Shown piece after piece: positions 43,576-52,352 of a stretch of DNA of 64,000 nt. Both the position numbers and the translations under genes were made by a program. Every line of letters starts with the position of its first letter. Within the stretch, counting starts at the first letter, position 1. This stretch comes from DASQFI01 sp963780895 (lineage in GTDB: Bacteria > Acidobacteriota > Vicinamibacteria > Vicinamibacterales > SCN-69-37): the NCBI GenBank assembly GCA_963780895.1, contig CAWAEG010000001.1:1178001-1242000 (forward strand). The letters are read 5' to 3'. The notes beneath the pieces are model-generated. The model ran no database searches. It saw nothing but the letters and a program-made list of their open reading frames with translations, and had not been told where the DNA came from.

Positions 43576-45342
43576 TTGCCTCGTGCGGCCGCGGCTCCCC
43601 TGTCGATCGTCTCCGGTGTCGCGCTGATTCTTGGAGCTCTCGCGCTGTCCTCGACCACGCTCGAGCGTGCGTTCGTCGGCACGGACACCGGCGCGCTGGC
43701 GTGGGGTCCGGCGCTCTTCCGAGGCCTGCTGGCATTCCACGGCGTGAGCCTGCTCGCGGTGGGATGGCTGAGCGTCAGACACGTCGCGGCCGGCAGATCG
43801 AATACCGCGCCGTCCGGTGCGGCCGGCTCCCGCGATCGCCCCGTCCATCGGCCGCCAGAGTCGCGCCGCGTCGTCTGGGCGATCGTCGTGCTTCTGTGCG
43901 CGGTCGCGCTTGCGCTCAGACTCTGGCGTCTCGAGACCGATCTGTGGCTCGACGAGATCCTGACGTTGACCGATTTCCTGCGGCTGCCGTTCGGAGAGAT
44001 CGTCGCGACGTTCCCGTCGCAGAATCAACACCCGCTCTATTCGCTGCTCGGGCGCGCCGCCATCGTCGTCTTCGGCGAAAGCTTCGCTGCGGCGCGCCTG
44101 CCCGCGGTCCTGTTCGGTGTCGCGAGCATCTGGGCGCTGTTTCTGCTCGGCCGCCGGGTGGCCGGCACGCGCGAAGCGCTGCTCGCGTGCGTGCTGATGA
44201 CTTTCTCCTATCATCACGTCTGGTTTTCGCAGAACGCCCGCGGCTACTCGGGTCTGCTGTTTTTCAGCACCCTCAGCACCTGGCTCTGGATCGAGGCGAC
44301 GGCCCGCGGAACGGCGCGGCTCTGGGTGATGTACGCGGTTTCCGTCTGGCTCGGCCTCTGGATTCACTTGACAATGGTGTTCGTGGTCGCGGCGCACGGC
44401 ATCGTGTACCTCGGCCAGTTGGCGCGCCGGCGCGCCACCGGGCGCGCCGTGGCCGCCGGCGAACTCGACGCCGGCTGGCGATGGCAACCGTGGATCGCCT
44501 GGGTCTTCGCCGCGACCGTGGTCCTGCAGGTGCAAGCGCTCGCGCTGCCGGACTTCCTGCGCTCGGCGCTGCACGAGGTCTCGCTCGAATCCGAATGGGT
44601 GAGCCCGATGTGGGTCGTCACCGAAACGGTCCGCCGACTGGGCGATGGCGGTCTGGCCAGCCTCATGGTGCTCGGGGGCCTGATCGTCGCCGCGGCCGGG
44701 CTCGCGAGCTATGCGCGTCGCGACTGGCGATACGCGCTGCTGTTGACCGTTCCTGCGGTGCTCGGCGGTGCGACCATGATTGCCCTCGGTCACAACCTCT
44801 GGCCGAGGTTTTTCTTTTTCTGCATGGGCTTCATCTTGCTCATCGTCGTACGGGGTCTGATCGCACTGCCTGAATGGATCCTGGCCCGCGTGAACCCGGC
44901 CTTCGGGAAGTTCGCGGTGCCGCTCGGGACCGTGATTATTCTGGCTGGCGCCGGCGTGTCGGCATCCACGCTGCCGCGCAGCTATCTGCCGAAGCAGGAT
45001 TTCAGCGGCGCGCGGGAGTACGTGGAGCAGGCCAGGCAGCCCGGCGACGAGATCGTCACGGTGGGCCTCGCCGGCTTCGCGTACCGCCGGTACTACGCGC
45101 CGCACTGGTCCGTCGTGGAACGCCGCAGCGACCTGGAGGCGATTCAGGATCGGCATCAGGGCGTGTGGCTCGTGTACACGTTGCCGGTGCATCTGAAGGC
45201 CTGGCTGCCCGAGATATGGGAGGTGATCCAACGCGACTATGAAGTGGTCCGCGTGTTTCCGGGGACACTCGGCGGCGGCGCCGTCAACGTGTGCCGGTGG
45301 CGCGGAAAACCGCGTGCCGTCCAGCCGGGAGGCGCCCGATGA
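43576..45342 (+). CDS. GT39-like polytopic glycosyltransferase
   Basis: A TTG at 43576, preceded by GAGGG 10 bases upstream, gives 588 residues; an ATG at 43432 is possible but extends into sequence with no helix. About ten helices follow; the first outer loop is LETDLWLDEILTLTDFL with Asp126-Glu127, and HPLYSLLGR follows, a PMT/ArnT-like donor site. The C-terminal part (about 460-588) is soluble and contains YLPKQDFSGAREYVEQ, as in YfdX-like or WbpX-related proteins with a periplasmic domain. Its stop overlaps the following methyltransferase start by 4 bases. Confidence 0.78.
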   Translation: MPRAAAAPLSIVSGVALILGALALSSTTLERAFVGTDTGALAWGPALFRGLLAFHGVSLLAVGWLSVRHVAAGRSNTAPSGAAGSRDRPVHRPPESRRVVWAIVVLLCAVALALRLWRLETDLWLDEILTLTDFLRLPFGEIVATFPSQNQHPLYSLLGRAAIVVFGESFAAARLPAVLFGVASIWALFLLGRRVAGTREALLACVLMTFSYHHVWFSQNARGYSGLLFFSTLSTWLWIEATARGTARLWVMYAVSVWLGLWIHLTMVFVVAAHGIVYLGQLARRRATGRAVAAGELDAGWRWQPWIAWVFAATVVLQVQALALPDFLRSALHEVSLESEWVSPMWVVTETVRRLGDGGLASLMVLGGLIVAAAGLASYARRDWRYALLLTVPAVLGGATMIALGHNLWPRFFFFCMGFILLIVVRGLIALPEWILARVNPAFGKFAVPLGTVIILAGAGVSASTLPRSYLPKQDFSGAREYVEQARQPGDEIVTVGLAGFAYRRYYAPHWSVVERRSDLEAIQDRHQGVWLVYTLPVHLKAWLPEIWEVIQRDYEVVRVFPGTLGGGAVNVCRWRGKPRAVQPGGAR

Positions 45343-45917
45343 TCCTGCTCCGCGCCTATCTCTTCGCCGGTCTCGTCGCTCACAAGGTCGTCTGGGAATG
45401 GCTGAAACGCGGCCAGGGCCCCAGTCGCGCCCGGGCCGCCATCGGTGACGCGCCTCTGCACGTGCGCCTCGCCAAGCTGGCCAAGACGGTCGTCCTCGCC
45501 GCGATTCTCGTCCAGACGGTGGTCCCATGGACCTGGTTTCCGATCGCGGAGGACGCCGAGACACTCCGCGCCGTGGGCGTCGTCGTGTACACGCTCGGTC
45601 TCGCCGTGGCGATCATCGGCCGCGTGCAGCTCGGCGGCAACTGGTCGGATATCGAAACTGCGAAGGTCCTCTCGCACCAGACGGTCGTCCAGCACGGCAT
45701 CTATCGGTACGTCCGCCATCCGATCTATGTGGGCGACCTGCTGCTCCTCGCCGGGCTCGAGCTCGCGCTCAACTCCTGGCTGGTCCTCGGCGTGCTCGTG
45801 CTGGCGCCCATCGTCCTGTCGCGCGCCGTGCGGGAAGAAGAGCTCCTCAAGCAGTCGCTCACCGGCTATCGGGAGTACTGCAAAACGAGCAAGCGGTTCA
45901 TTCCCTTCGTCGTCTAG
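45339..45917 (+). CDS. Isoprenylcysteine/phospholipid methyltransferase-like membrane protein
   Basis: A 192-residue integral membrane methyltransferase: about five helices, then GIYRYVRHPIYVGDLLLLAG (120-139) with the RHP motif and a C-terminal EEELL..YREY pattern, all diagnostic for the ICMT/PEMT family that uses SAM to methylate lipids or prenylated substrates. The ATG at 45339 has GGGAGG 6-7 bases upstream and overlaps the GT39 stop, so the pair is coupled. A methylated lipid-linked sugar or lipid is a reasonable but unproven substrate. Confidence 0.82.
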   Translation: MILLRAYLFAGLVAHKVVWEWLKRGQGPSRARAAIGDAPLHVRLAKLAKTVVLAAILVQTVVPWTWFPIAEDAETLRAVGVVVYTLGLAVAIIGRVQLGGNWSDIETAKVLSHQTVVQHGIYRYVRHPIYVGDLLLLAGLELALNSWLVLGVLVLAPIVLSRAVREEELLKQSLTGYREYCKTSKRFIPFVV

Positions 45918-45919
45918 AG

Positions 45920-46912
45920 TCACTTGAACCGCGCCACGGGCTGACCGCTCACCTGCGCCGGCGCGGCGACCAGCACGGCTCTCGACGGCACCGGCGTGTG
46001 GTACTGCGCGATCCGCCGCAGGACGGCATCGGCCACGAGCCCGACCACCAGCAACTGAAGGCCGATCACGAGGAACAGGACCGCGGTGGTCGAGAGCAAG
46101 GGCTGCACCAGGAACGATTCCAGGCTCTGCGCCCTGTTGCGTTCGAGGAAGGCGAAGACGTCGTAGATGGCCTTCAGGACGCCGACGGTCGTGAACGCCG
46201 TCGCGAGCGGCACGAAGACGCGGAGCGGCTGGAACAGCACCGCGAGCCGGAGCACCAGCATCATGAAGTCCATGAAGTGCCACGGCGTGATCTTCGATTT
46301 GCCGATGCGCGGGAAGTAGCTGATCGGTCGGTACACGACGCGGTAGTCGTCGCCGAGCAGCGCGAGCGAGATCGTGCTCGTGAACGAGAACCGGTTCGAA
46401 AGGATCGACAGGTACTGATTGGCGCACTCTCGTCGGAACGCGCGCAGCCCTGAGTTCAGATCCGGAATCTTGCGGCCTGCGACGCGTGTGGCCACCCAGT
46501 TGAGCACCCACTTGGCCGGCCGGCGCACCAGCGGGATGTGGACTTCGGCGCCGGTGCGCGCGCCCACGACCATGTCGGCGGTGTCCATTTCCGCGAGCAG
46601 CTCGGGAATCTGGTCGGCCGGATACGTCCCGTCGGCGTCGGTGATGACGATGGTGTCGTAGCGGGCGGCCGCCATGCCGGTCTTGATCGCGGCGCCATAG
46701 CCGCGGTTTTCGATGTGCCTGATAACGCCCGCGCCGGCCTCGGCCGCGCGCGCGCCGCTCTCGTCGGCCGACCCGTCGTCGACCACGATGATCTCGTGGA
46801 CGAACCCGCGCGACTCGAGCACGCGCTGGATCTTCTGGATTTCAGCGCCGACGGCGCCTTCCTCGTTGAAAACGGGAAGGACGACCGATACGGGATGCGT
46901 CGCCAGGGGCAC
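45920..46912 (-). CDS. DPM1-like GT2 glycosyltransferase with two C-terminal membrane helices
   Basis: A 330-residue enzyme with the GT-A blocks SVVLPVFNEEGA, VVDDGSADES (44-53), ITDADGTYPADQIPEL (90-105) and GARTGAE, then two C-terminal helices (about 225-300). This is the DPM1/GtrB-type architecture for loading a sugar onto undecaprenyl phosphate. It is the last gene of the sulfate-activation operon, 9 bp downstream of CysD, and convergent with the ICMT-like gene (2 bp between stops). The sugar is not identifiable. Confidence 0.86.
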   Translation of the reverse strand: MPLATHPVSVVLPVFNEEGAVGAEIQKIQRVLESRGFVHEIIVVDDGSADESGARAAEAGAGVIRHIENRGYGAAIKTGMAAARYDTIVITDADGTYPADQIPELLAEMDTADMVVGARTGAEVHIPLVRRPAKWVLNWVATRVAGRKIPDLNSGLRAFRRECANQYLSILSNRFSFTSTISLALLGDDYRVVYRPISYFPRIGKSKITPWHFMDFMMLVLRLAVLFQPLRVFVPLATAFTTVGVLKAIYDVFAFLERNRAQSLESFLVQPLLSTTAVLFLVIGLQLLVVGLVADAVLRRIAQYHTPVPSRAVLVAAPAQVSGQPVARFK

Positions 46913-46921
46913 ACCAGCCTC

Positions 46922-47809
46922 CTACATGTAGCCATCTCGGCGGAGCGTTTCGAGTCCGCCGTCGTCCTGTGCGTCCTGCGCGCGGCCCGACCGCTCCGCG
47001 ATCTGGCTGAACTTGCCGGTCCGCAGCTCGTCGATGATTTCCTCCACGGTACGGGCGGTGGAGTCCACCGGACTCGTGCACGGTCCGCACCCGAGCGACC
47101 GGTACCTGCGCCCGGTGCCCTGGTCGAAGTAGAGCGGCACGACCGGGATGTGCTCGCGCGCGATGTATTCCCAGATGTTGAGCTCGGTCCAGTCGAGCAG
47201 CGGGTGGATACGGACGTGCGTGCCCGGCGCGAAATCGGTCTTGTACTGGTTCCAGAACTCCGGCGGCTGTTCCGCGATGTCCCAGGTGTGATGCTGGTTG
47301 CGCGGGGAAAAATACCGTTCTTTCGAGCGGCTGCCTTCCTCGTCGGATCGCGCGCCTACGATGACGCCCGTGTATGGGTCGGTCACGCGATCGGGCACGT
47401 ACGATCTGGTCGCGTGATTGAAGCGGTAGCGGGGACCGGTGCCGTCGAGTGTGGCCTTGAGCGCGGCCGTCTTCAGCAGGCTGCAGCAGGTCAGCCGGTC
47501 CACCTTGCCGTCCGGAAAGGTCCGGCGCTCGGCCAGGACCGCTTCGTTCTGCCCGTAGATGAGCTGCAGATTCCAGTCGGCGGCCAGCCGATCGCGGTAC
47601 TGAATCATCTCCGGAATCTTGAAGGACGTGTCGATGTGGACGAGCGGAATCGGGACGTGCCCGAAAAAGGCCTTGCGCGTGAGCCACAGCAGCACGGTGC
47701 TGTCCTTGCCGATCGACCACAACATGCAGAGATGCTTGAACGAGGCGTAGGCCTCGCGCAGGATGTGGACGCTTCGCGCTTCGAGCTGATCGAGCTGGTC
47801 GGTCGTCAT
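46922..47809 (-). CDS. cysD: Sulfate adenylyltransferase subunit 2 (CysD)
   Basis: A 295-residue PP-loop ATP-pyrophosphatase with SIGKDSTVLL (32-41) at the ATP site, VHIDTSFKIPEM, and RTFPDGKVDRLTCCSLLKTAALK, and the CysD-specific C-terminal LGCGPCTSPVDSTARTVEEII. With CysN it makes adenosine 5'-phosphosulfate (APS) from sulfate and ATP in the cytosol. The start at 47809 overlaps the CysQ-CysC fusion stop by 4 bases. The length fits the family. The gene order CysN - (CysQ-CysC) - CysD is reversed from the usual CysD-CysN order. Confidence 0.95.
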   Translation of the reverse strand: MTTDQLDQLEARSVHILREAYASFKHLCMLWSIGKDSTVLLWLTRKAFFGHVPIPLVHIDTSFKIPEMIQYRDRLAADWNLQLIYGQNEAVLAERRTFPDGKVDRLTCCSLLKTAALKATLDGTGPRYRFNHATRSYVPDRVTDPYTGVIVGARSDEEGSRSKERYFSPRNQHHTWDIAEQPPEFWNQYKTDFAPGTHVRIHPLLDWTELNIWEYIAREHIPVVPLYFDQGTGRRYRSLGCGPCTSPVDSTARTVEEIIDELRTGKFSQIAERSGRAQDAQDDGGLETLRRDGYM

Positions 47810-49119
47810 CTCGAGGTCACCGTCCCGCTTGCGGGGCGCGTGAGAAACGCCAGCACCTGATCCGCGGCGGCTTCGGCCGTCATCATCCGCGTGTCGATCG
47901 TGAGCTCTGGCGTCACGGGGGGCTCGTACGGATCGGCCACCCCGGTGAACTGTCCCAGCTGTCCCGCCCGCGCGCGGCCGTACATGCCCTTCGGATCGCG
48001 CCGCTCGCACTCCTCGAGCGGAGTGGAGACGTGCACTTCCACGAACCGGCGGCAGAGCGAGCGCACGAAGTCGCGCGACTGGCGGTACGGCGAGACGAGC
48101 GACACCAGGCTGGTGACGCCGTGCCGTTCGAGACGGCTCGCGGTGTCGCCCACGCGCCGGATGTGCGCGTCCCGTTCCTCGCGTGAAAACCCAACGTTCG
48201 GGAAGATGGCGCGGATCTCGTCGCCGTCGAGCATTTCGACCGGTGAGCCGAGACGGGCCAGGCCGTCGCGGACGAGCCGCGCGATCGTCGTCTTGCCGGC
48301 GCCCGGCAGGCCCGTAAACCACACGACCGCCGGCGGAGGCGGCATGAACCCGACGACGAAGCCGGGAATGCGCATGTCGGGGTTGTTGTACGTGAGCGGC
48401 GAGAAGAACGGCGCGGCCGTCGCGGATGACCAGCGGAAGACGCAGTCGCCAGCCGCGACATCCCACTCCATGATGGGCGTGAACCGCGGATACACGTCCG
48501 CGCGTCCCTCGGCGATCCAGCAGAACTTCAGCGAGCTCCCCACGGCCACGCGCTCGGCGACCGGCAGCCGCTCGGCGAACGCGTCGAGATCGGCGGATCG
48601 ATGCGAGCGGCTCTCGACGATGCGCAGGGGCATTCCAGGCGCGGGTGGGCGGGCGGTCAGCCGGGCCGGCGCCTCGCCGCTGGCGTGACGCCACGAGCCG
48701 GCGAGGCGCGAGGCGTAATACATCACGTACCGCGCCGGCGCGTAGACCACACCGAGCACCGGCGTGCCCCCGTCGATGAGGGCGATGTTCACGGTGAAAT
48801 CCGGCAGACCCGCGAGGAACTCGCGTGTGCCGTCGAGCGGATCGACGAGCCAGAAGCGCGTCCATCCCGTGCGCTCGGCCGCCGGCGGCACGCCCGATTC
48901 CTCCGACACGATTGGGATCGACGGATCGATCTGCGTGAGGGCGTCCACGATCAGCTGTTGGGCCTCGCGATCGAACGTCGTCACCGGCGATCCATCGGTC
49001 TTCACTTCCGCGCGGGTGTCGGCGGCGCGGCCGATCCCGTCGCCGGCGCGCCGTGCGACGTCGATGATCTGCTCGAGCAGCTCGCTCTCGCCGACGAGGG
49101 ACATGGGCGCGCTTACCAT
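47806..49119 (-). CDS. cysC: CysQ-CysC fusion: PAP phosphatase joined to APS kinase
   Basis: A 437-residue two-domain protein. Residues about 10-260 are an inositol-monophosphatase-fold CysQ (3'(2'),5'-bisphosphate nucleotidase), with EE (73-74), DPLDGT (93-98) and EWD (218-220) forming the metal site. Residues 262-437 are CysC: P-loop GLPGAGKT (270-277), DGD (298-300), GFSREERDAHIRRV (310-323) and DPKG (375-378). The C-terminal kinase makes PAPS from APS, and the N-terminal phosphatase removes the PAP left by sulfotransferases, so both ends of the cycle sit in one chain. ATG 49119 overlaps the CysN stop by 7 bases; ATG 49104 is an alternative. Both active sites look intact. Confidence 0.93.
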   Translation of the reverse strand: MVSAPMSLVGESELLEQIIDVARRAGDGIGRAADTRAEVKTDGSPVTTFDREAQQLIVDALTQIDPSIPIVSEESGVPPAAERTGWTRFWLVDPLDGTREFLAGLPDFTVNIALIDGGTPVLGVVYAPARYVMYYASRLAGSWRHASGEAPARLTARPPAPGMPLRIVESRSHRSADLDAFAERLPVAERVAVGSSLKFCWIAEGRADVYPRFTPIMEWDVAAGDCVFRWSSATAAPFFSPLTYNNPDMRIPGFVVGFMPPPPAVVWFTGLPGAGKTTIARLVRDGLARLGSPVEMLDGDEIRAIFPNVGFSREERDAHIRRVGDTASRLERHGVTSLVSLVSPYRQSRDFVRSLCRRFVEVHVSTPLEECERRDPKGMYGRARAGQLGQFTGVADPYEPPVTPELTIDTRMMTAEAAADQVLAFLTRPASGTVTSR

Positions 49120-50903
49120 GGCTTGAAGATCACCCGCTGGTCCTCGAGCACCGACTTCAGCGCGTCCGCGCCGCGGCGCTCACGCTCCGCGTCGGTCAGC
49201 ACGAAGTCGCATGTGATGTCGGTCGTCACGCGGTCGCCGACCCAGACGGCGGAGACCAGTTCGGGCGGCAGGCTCGTCTTGAGCACGTCGAGATCGCTTT
49301 GCGTGAGCTCGGCCGCGCTGACGATCAGGATCAGCCCGGCGTCGAGCAGGATGTTGGCGATTTCGGCCAGCCGGCGCAGGTGCTCACGGCGTTGCTCCCG
49401 CCCGCGCTCGATGTCCGCGTCCACGCCGTAGAGCACGCTGCCCATGCCCAGGAAGTAGACGAACCGGCCTTCTTCGAACAGCTTCACCTCGAGCTGCCGA
49501 GCCAGTTCCTTCCGGTCGGACTCCGCCTCGCCGGTCACGACGAGGAGCGTCGGGCGCTGGCTGTACCGTTCGGCGCGCTTTTCGGCCGAGACGTGGCTGC
49601 TGATCCACTTCGCGTTCCTGAGGAGAACCTTGCTGCGCAGGGTCTCGTCGCGATCGGACAAGGCTTCGGCGATGATGCCGCCGCCGCGGATGTCGTAGTC
49701 GTCGACGATCACGAAGCGGCCGGTGGCCGCCAGATCCGCAGAGGCATCGAAGGCGATCGCGCGGTGCAGCTTGAGCGTGCACTCGGCCACCTGGTGGCGC
49801 TCGACGGCCATGCGGTCCCCAGTCTCGCCCAGATCGGAGGCGTCGATGACACGGTGGATCGCCTCCACGCGCATCGGCACGCGGGCCGCGCCGAGCTTGA
49901 AGAGATAGTCCTTCTGCGGCACGAGCGGCGACCGGCCCAGCCAGAAGACGTTGACGCGGACGCGCGAGGTCACGCTCGGCGCCGGCTCGTCGGCGCGGGC
50001 CGCCAGCTCCCCGCGGCTCGTGTAGATCTGCGGCGTGACGGTCAGGCCAATCGCGCGGTCTGCCGTCACCGCGGTCTGCTGCGGCGTGCTGAAGCTTTCG
50101 ACCGTCTGGATCCGGGCGCGCTTTCCGGAGGGATAGAAGACCAGCTCGTCACCGACGTTCGCACGCCCCGAGTCGACGGTGCCGGCGATGATGCGCCGAT
50201 CGTCGGCGAAGTTCGTGAACTTGTACACGTCCTGGACCGGCAGGCGGAACGGCCGGTCCTCGGCCGGCGGTTCGGGTTGGAACTGCTCGAGCGCTTCGAG
50301 CACCGTCGGGCCGGTGTACCACGGCATCTCCCCGGCGCGGCGGGCGACGTTCCCCCCGCAGCGCGCCGAGATCGGGATCCACGTCCGCGCCGTGACCTTG
50401 AGCTGTGCCAGGAACCGGCCGAAATCGGCGACGACCTTCTCGAACGTCTCGCGGCGGTACCCCGCCAGATCCATCTTGTTCACGGCCACGGCGAGCTGGC
50501 GGATGCCCAGCATCGACAGCATCGTGGCGTGACGGCGCGAGTTCTCCTGAATCCCTTCGTGTGCGTCGATGACGAGCACCGCCGCTTCGGCCCGCGCGGC
50601 GCCCGTGATGAGGTTCTTCAGGAACTCGATGTGGCCCGGCGCGTCGATGATGATGTAGTGGCGCGTCGCGGTCTTGAAAAACACCCGCGCCGCATCGATC
50701 GTGATCCCCTGCGCCCGCTCGTCCTTCAGCGCATCGAGCAGGAACGCGTACTCGAACGGCTTCGAGGTGCGCGCGCAGAGCGCGCGGACCTGGTCGAGCT
50801 TGCCCTCAGGCAGCGATCCGGTGTCCGCCAGCAGCCGGCCGACGAGCGTGCTCTTGCCGTGGTCGACGTGGCCGCTGATGACGAGGTGGAGGCGCGAAGT
50901 CAT
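49113..50903 (-). CDS. cysN: Sulfate adenylyltransferase subunit 1 (CysN) with degenerate APS-kinase-like tail
   Basis: A 596-residue protein. Residues 1-430 are an EF-Tu-like GTPase CysN: GHVDHGKS (11-18), the ERAQGITIDAA switch, DAPGHIEF and NKMD, then beta-barrel domains. From about 445 a CysC-like domain begins, but its P-loop is changed: the G-x-x-G-x-G-K-S-T pattern has become TGEAESDRK (457-465), and the DGD site reads GMG (486-488), while the LDAGLILIVS strand is kept. It has the architecture of CysNC but the kinase should be dead. An intact CysC lies in the next gene, which may explain the relaxed constraint. The ATG touches a 30-bp inverted repeat immediately upstream, so no ribosome-binding site is present. 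Confidence 0.92.
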   Translation of the reverse strand: MTSRLHLVISGHVDHGKSTLVGRLLADTGSLPEGKLDQVRALCARTSKPFEYAFLLDALKDERAQGITIDAARVFFKTATRHYIIIDAPGHIEFLKNLITGAARAEAAVLVIDAHEGIQENSRRHATMLSMLGIRQLAVAVNKMDLAGYRRETFEKVVADFGRFLAQLKVTARTWIPISARCGGNVARRAGEMPWYTGPTVLEALEQFQPEPPAEDRPFRLPVQDVYKFTNFADDRRIIAGTVDSGRANVGDELVFYPSGKRARIQTVESFSTPQQTAVTADRAIGLTVTPQIYTSRGELAARADEPAPSVTSRVRVNVFWLGRSPLVPQKDYLFKLGAARVPMRVEAIHRVIDASDLGETGDRMAVERHQVAECTLKLHRAIAFDASADLAATGRFVIVDDYDIRGGGIIAEALSDRDETLRSKVLLRNAKWISSHVSAEKRAERYSQRPTLLVVTGEAESDRKELARQLEVKLFEEGRFVYFLGMGSVLYGVDADIERGREQRREHLRRLAEIANILLDAGLILIVSAAELTQSDLDVLKTSLPPELVSAVWVGDRVTTDITCDFVLTDAERERRGADALKSVLEDQRVIFKPW

Positions 50904-51003
50904 GGGGTCAGGTCTTGTATTGCCACATTCGCCCCGGGATTACAGGGCCGAAACCCCATCTTGTAGTGTGCGTCGAATGTGGCAATACAAGACCTGACCC
51001 CAT
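50902..51003. repeat. Perfect 30-bp inverted repeat (REP/MITE-like) wedged between two genes
   Basis: The left arm (50902-50931) starts ATGGGGTCAGGTCTTGTATT and the right arm (50974-51003) is its exact reverse complement, ending TACAAGACCTGACCCCAT; 42 bases lie between them. The element begins at the CysN start codon and ends at the first base of the radical SAM stop codon (TGA at 51003-51005), so it fills the whole spacer. GGGGTCAGGTCTTG-type palindromes occur as REP-like elements in several bacterial genomes. No transposase is encoded, and no other copy is seen in this window. Confidence 0.92.
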
Positions 51004-52115
51004 CACACGACGGGCAACACGATCTTCTCGCCTTCGGCGAGCGGCCGGACACGCCGCCAGACGCGTGCGCCGGCCATGGCCTGGATCAGGTGCGTCGGCT
51101 GATACACGATGCTGGGCCAGAGAAAGACCTCGGTCGTGCAGTAGCACTCCTTCCGCGCGATCGAGGCGCGCAGTGCGCGGGCCTTGTCCGACCTCCAGAT
51201 CTCCCAGAACGACTGCTGTCTCAGGTTGCCGAGCGGCTCGTGCAGCTCGCACACGCTGACGTCGCCGTTGGCCGAGACGACGGCGCTGAGGACACCGGCG
51301 CTGCAGCGGGCCACCTGCGTCCGCCGCTGCAGCGTCTCGACTTTCGCCCACTGGAGCATCGGCTCGACGATGCCGCCGTAGCGTCCCGCCTCGCGCGGCG
51401 CCCACAAGCGGCGGATGTACTGGTACAACGCCGTGTAGTCCGCCAGATCCGGCGTCTTCAGCGCCGGGTTCTTTCGGTCGCCGCGGATGATCGCCAGGTT
51501 GTGGTGATCCATCTGCGGGCACCGCTCGTAGAGATACGTCGTGAGCTTGCGAATCTCCTCGACGTTGACGTCGGTCGCCGTCGAGATCGAGTGAATGCGC
51601 AGGCGCGGATCGCGGCGCTGGATTTCGCAGAGCGCGTCGTAGGTGGCCATCGCCTTCGCGAACGATCCCGGCGCAACGCGAAACGTGTCGTGGAACTCCG
51701 GCATGCCGTCGAGCGAGAGCTCGACGGCGAACAGATCGAGCTCCGGCGCCTCGAGCACCTCGTTGACGGCCTTGACGACCTTCTCGGTGTACCAGCCGTT
51801 GGTGGGCACGTAGATCTGCCGGACGCCGTTGTGGTTGATGAACTGCCGGCAGATCTCGGCGAACTCCTTCCGGAGAAACGGCTCGCCGCCGGAGAGATTC
51901 AGGTTTTCAATTTTCCCGAGCGACCGCGAGAGTTGGAAGATCTCGTCCCGGCTCAGGTCGTCCCGCTTGTTGAGGTGCGTCCAGTAGAAACAGTGTTCGC
52001 ACTTCATGTTGCAGATCGAGTTGATGAAGAGCACCAGGAACGGCGGGCTCTGCAGCTCCCCATGGTTCTTGCGCATGATGCGCGCATGCCGGACGACACG
52101 GTTGATGACGTTCAT
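51003..52115 (-). CDS. Radical SAM enzyme with SPASM-like C-terminal cysteines
   Basis: A 370-residue radical SAM protein. CxxxCxxC is at C35, C39 and C42 (CNMKCEHC), SGGEPF at 75-80 binds SAM, and a later ELSLDGMPEFHD segment is typical. The C-terminal part carries further cysteines (271, 289, 324, 326; ARC..VSVCEL..KECYC), resembling a shortened SPASM region that binds an extra Fe-S cluster. Such enzymes modify peptides, sugars or lipids; no partner peptide is obvious here. It is transcribed towards CysN, with the inverted repeat between, and has a 237-bp upstream gap. The N-terminus MNVINRVVRHARIMRKNHGE begins directly with the protein's basic stretch. Confidence 0.85.
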   Translation of the reverse strand: MNVINRVVRHARIMRKNHGELQSPPFLVLFINSICNMKCEHCFYWTHLNKRDDLSRDEIFQLSRSLGKIENLNLSGGEPFLRKEFAEICRQFINHNGVRQIYVPTNGWYTEKVVKAVNEVLEAPELDLFAVELSLDGMPEFHDTFRVAPGSFAKAMATYDALCEIQRRDPRLRIHSISTATDVNVEEIRKLTTYLYERCPQMDHHNLAIIRGDRKNPALKTPDLADYTALYQYIRRLWAPREAGRYGGIVEPMLQWAKVETLQRRTQVARCSAGVLSAVVSANGDVSVCELHEPLGNLRQQSFWEIWRSDKARALRASIARKECYCTTEVFLWPSIVYQPTHLIQAMAGARVWRRVRPLAEGEKIVLPVV

Positions 52116-52352
52116 CGCGGGGGGCGGATCGGACGAAAAACGCGTTCGAGTTCATGATTCGGGCCGGGTTAGGGCATCGCAAGAACAGCGCCAACCGGCG
52201 GTCCCGGATCGGCCCCCGGCAGGCAACTGAAACCCCGTTTCCGGCCCTTGCAAGGAGGGGATGGCGCTCGAAAGTCCAGGCTGGACTACCCAAAAGGCCA
52301 CCAGACGGATGACTTATGCCGCGCCGGAAAAGGGCTTTTCGTTCCGACGTCG

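Noticed and set aside
50902..51003. Insertion-sequence remnant with its transposase
   Set aside because: Only 42 bases separate the arms, and no transposase fragment is encoded.
52116..52352. Possible riboswitch or leader peptide upstream of the radical SAM gene
   Set aside because: Short hairpins (AGTCCA-GGC-TGGACT, CCTTGCAAGG) exist, but no conserved riboswitch core or credible short ORF with a start and ribosome-binding site is visible.
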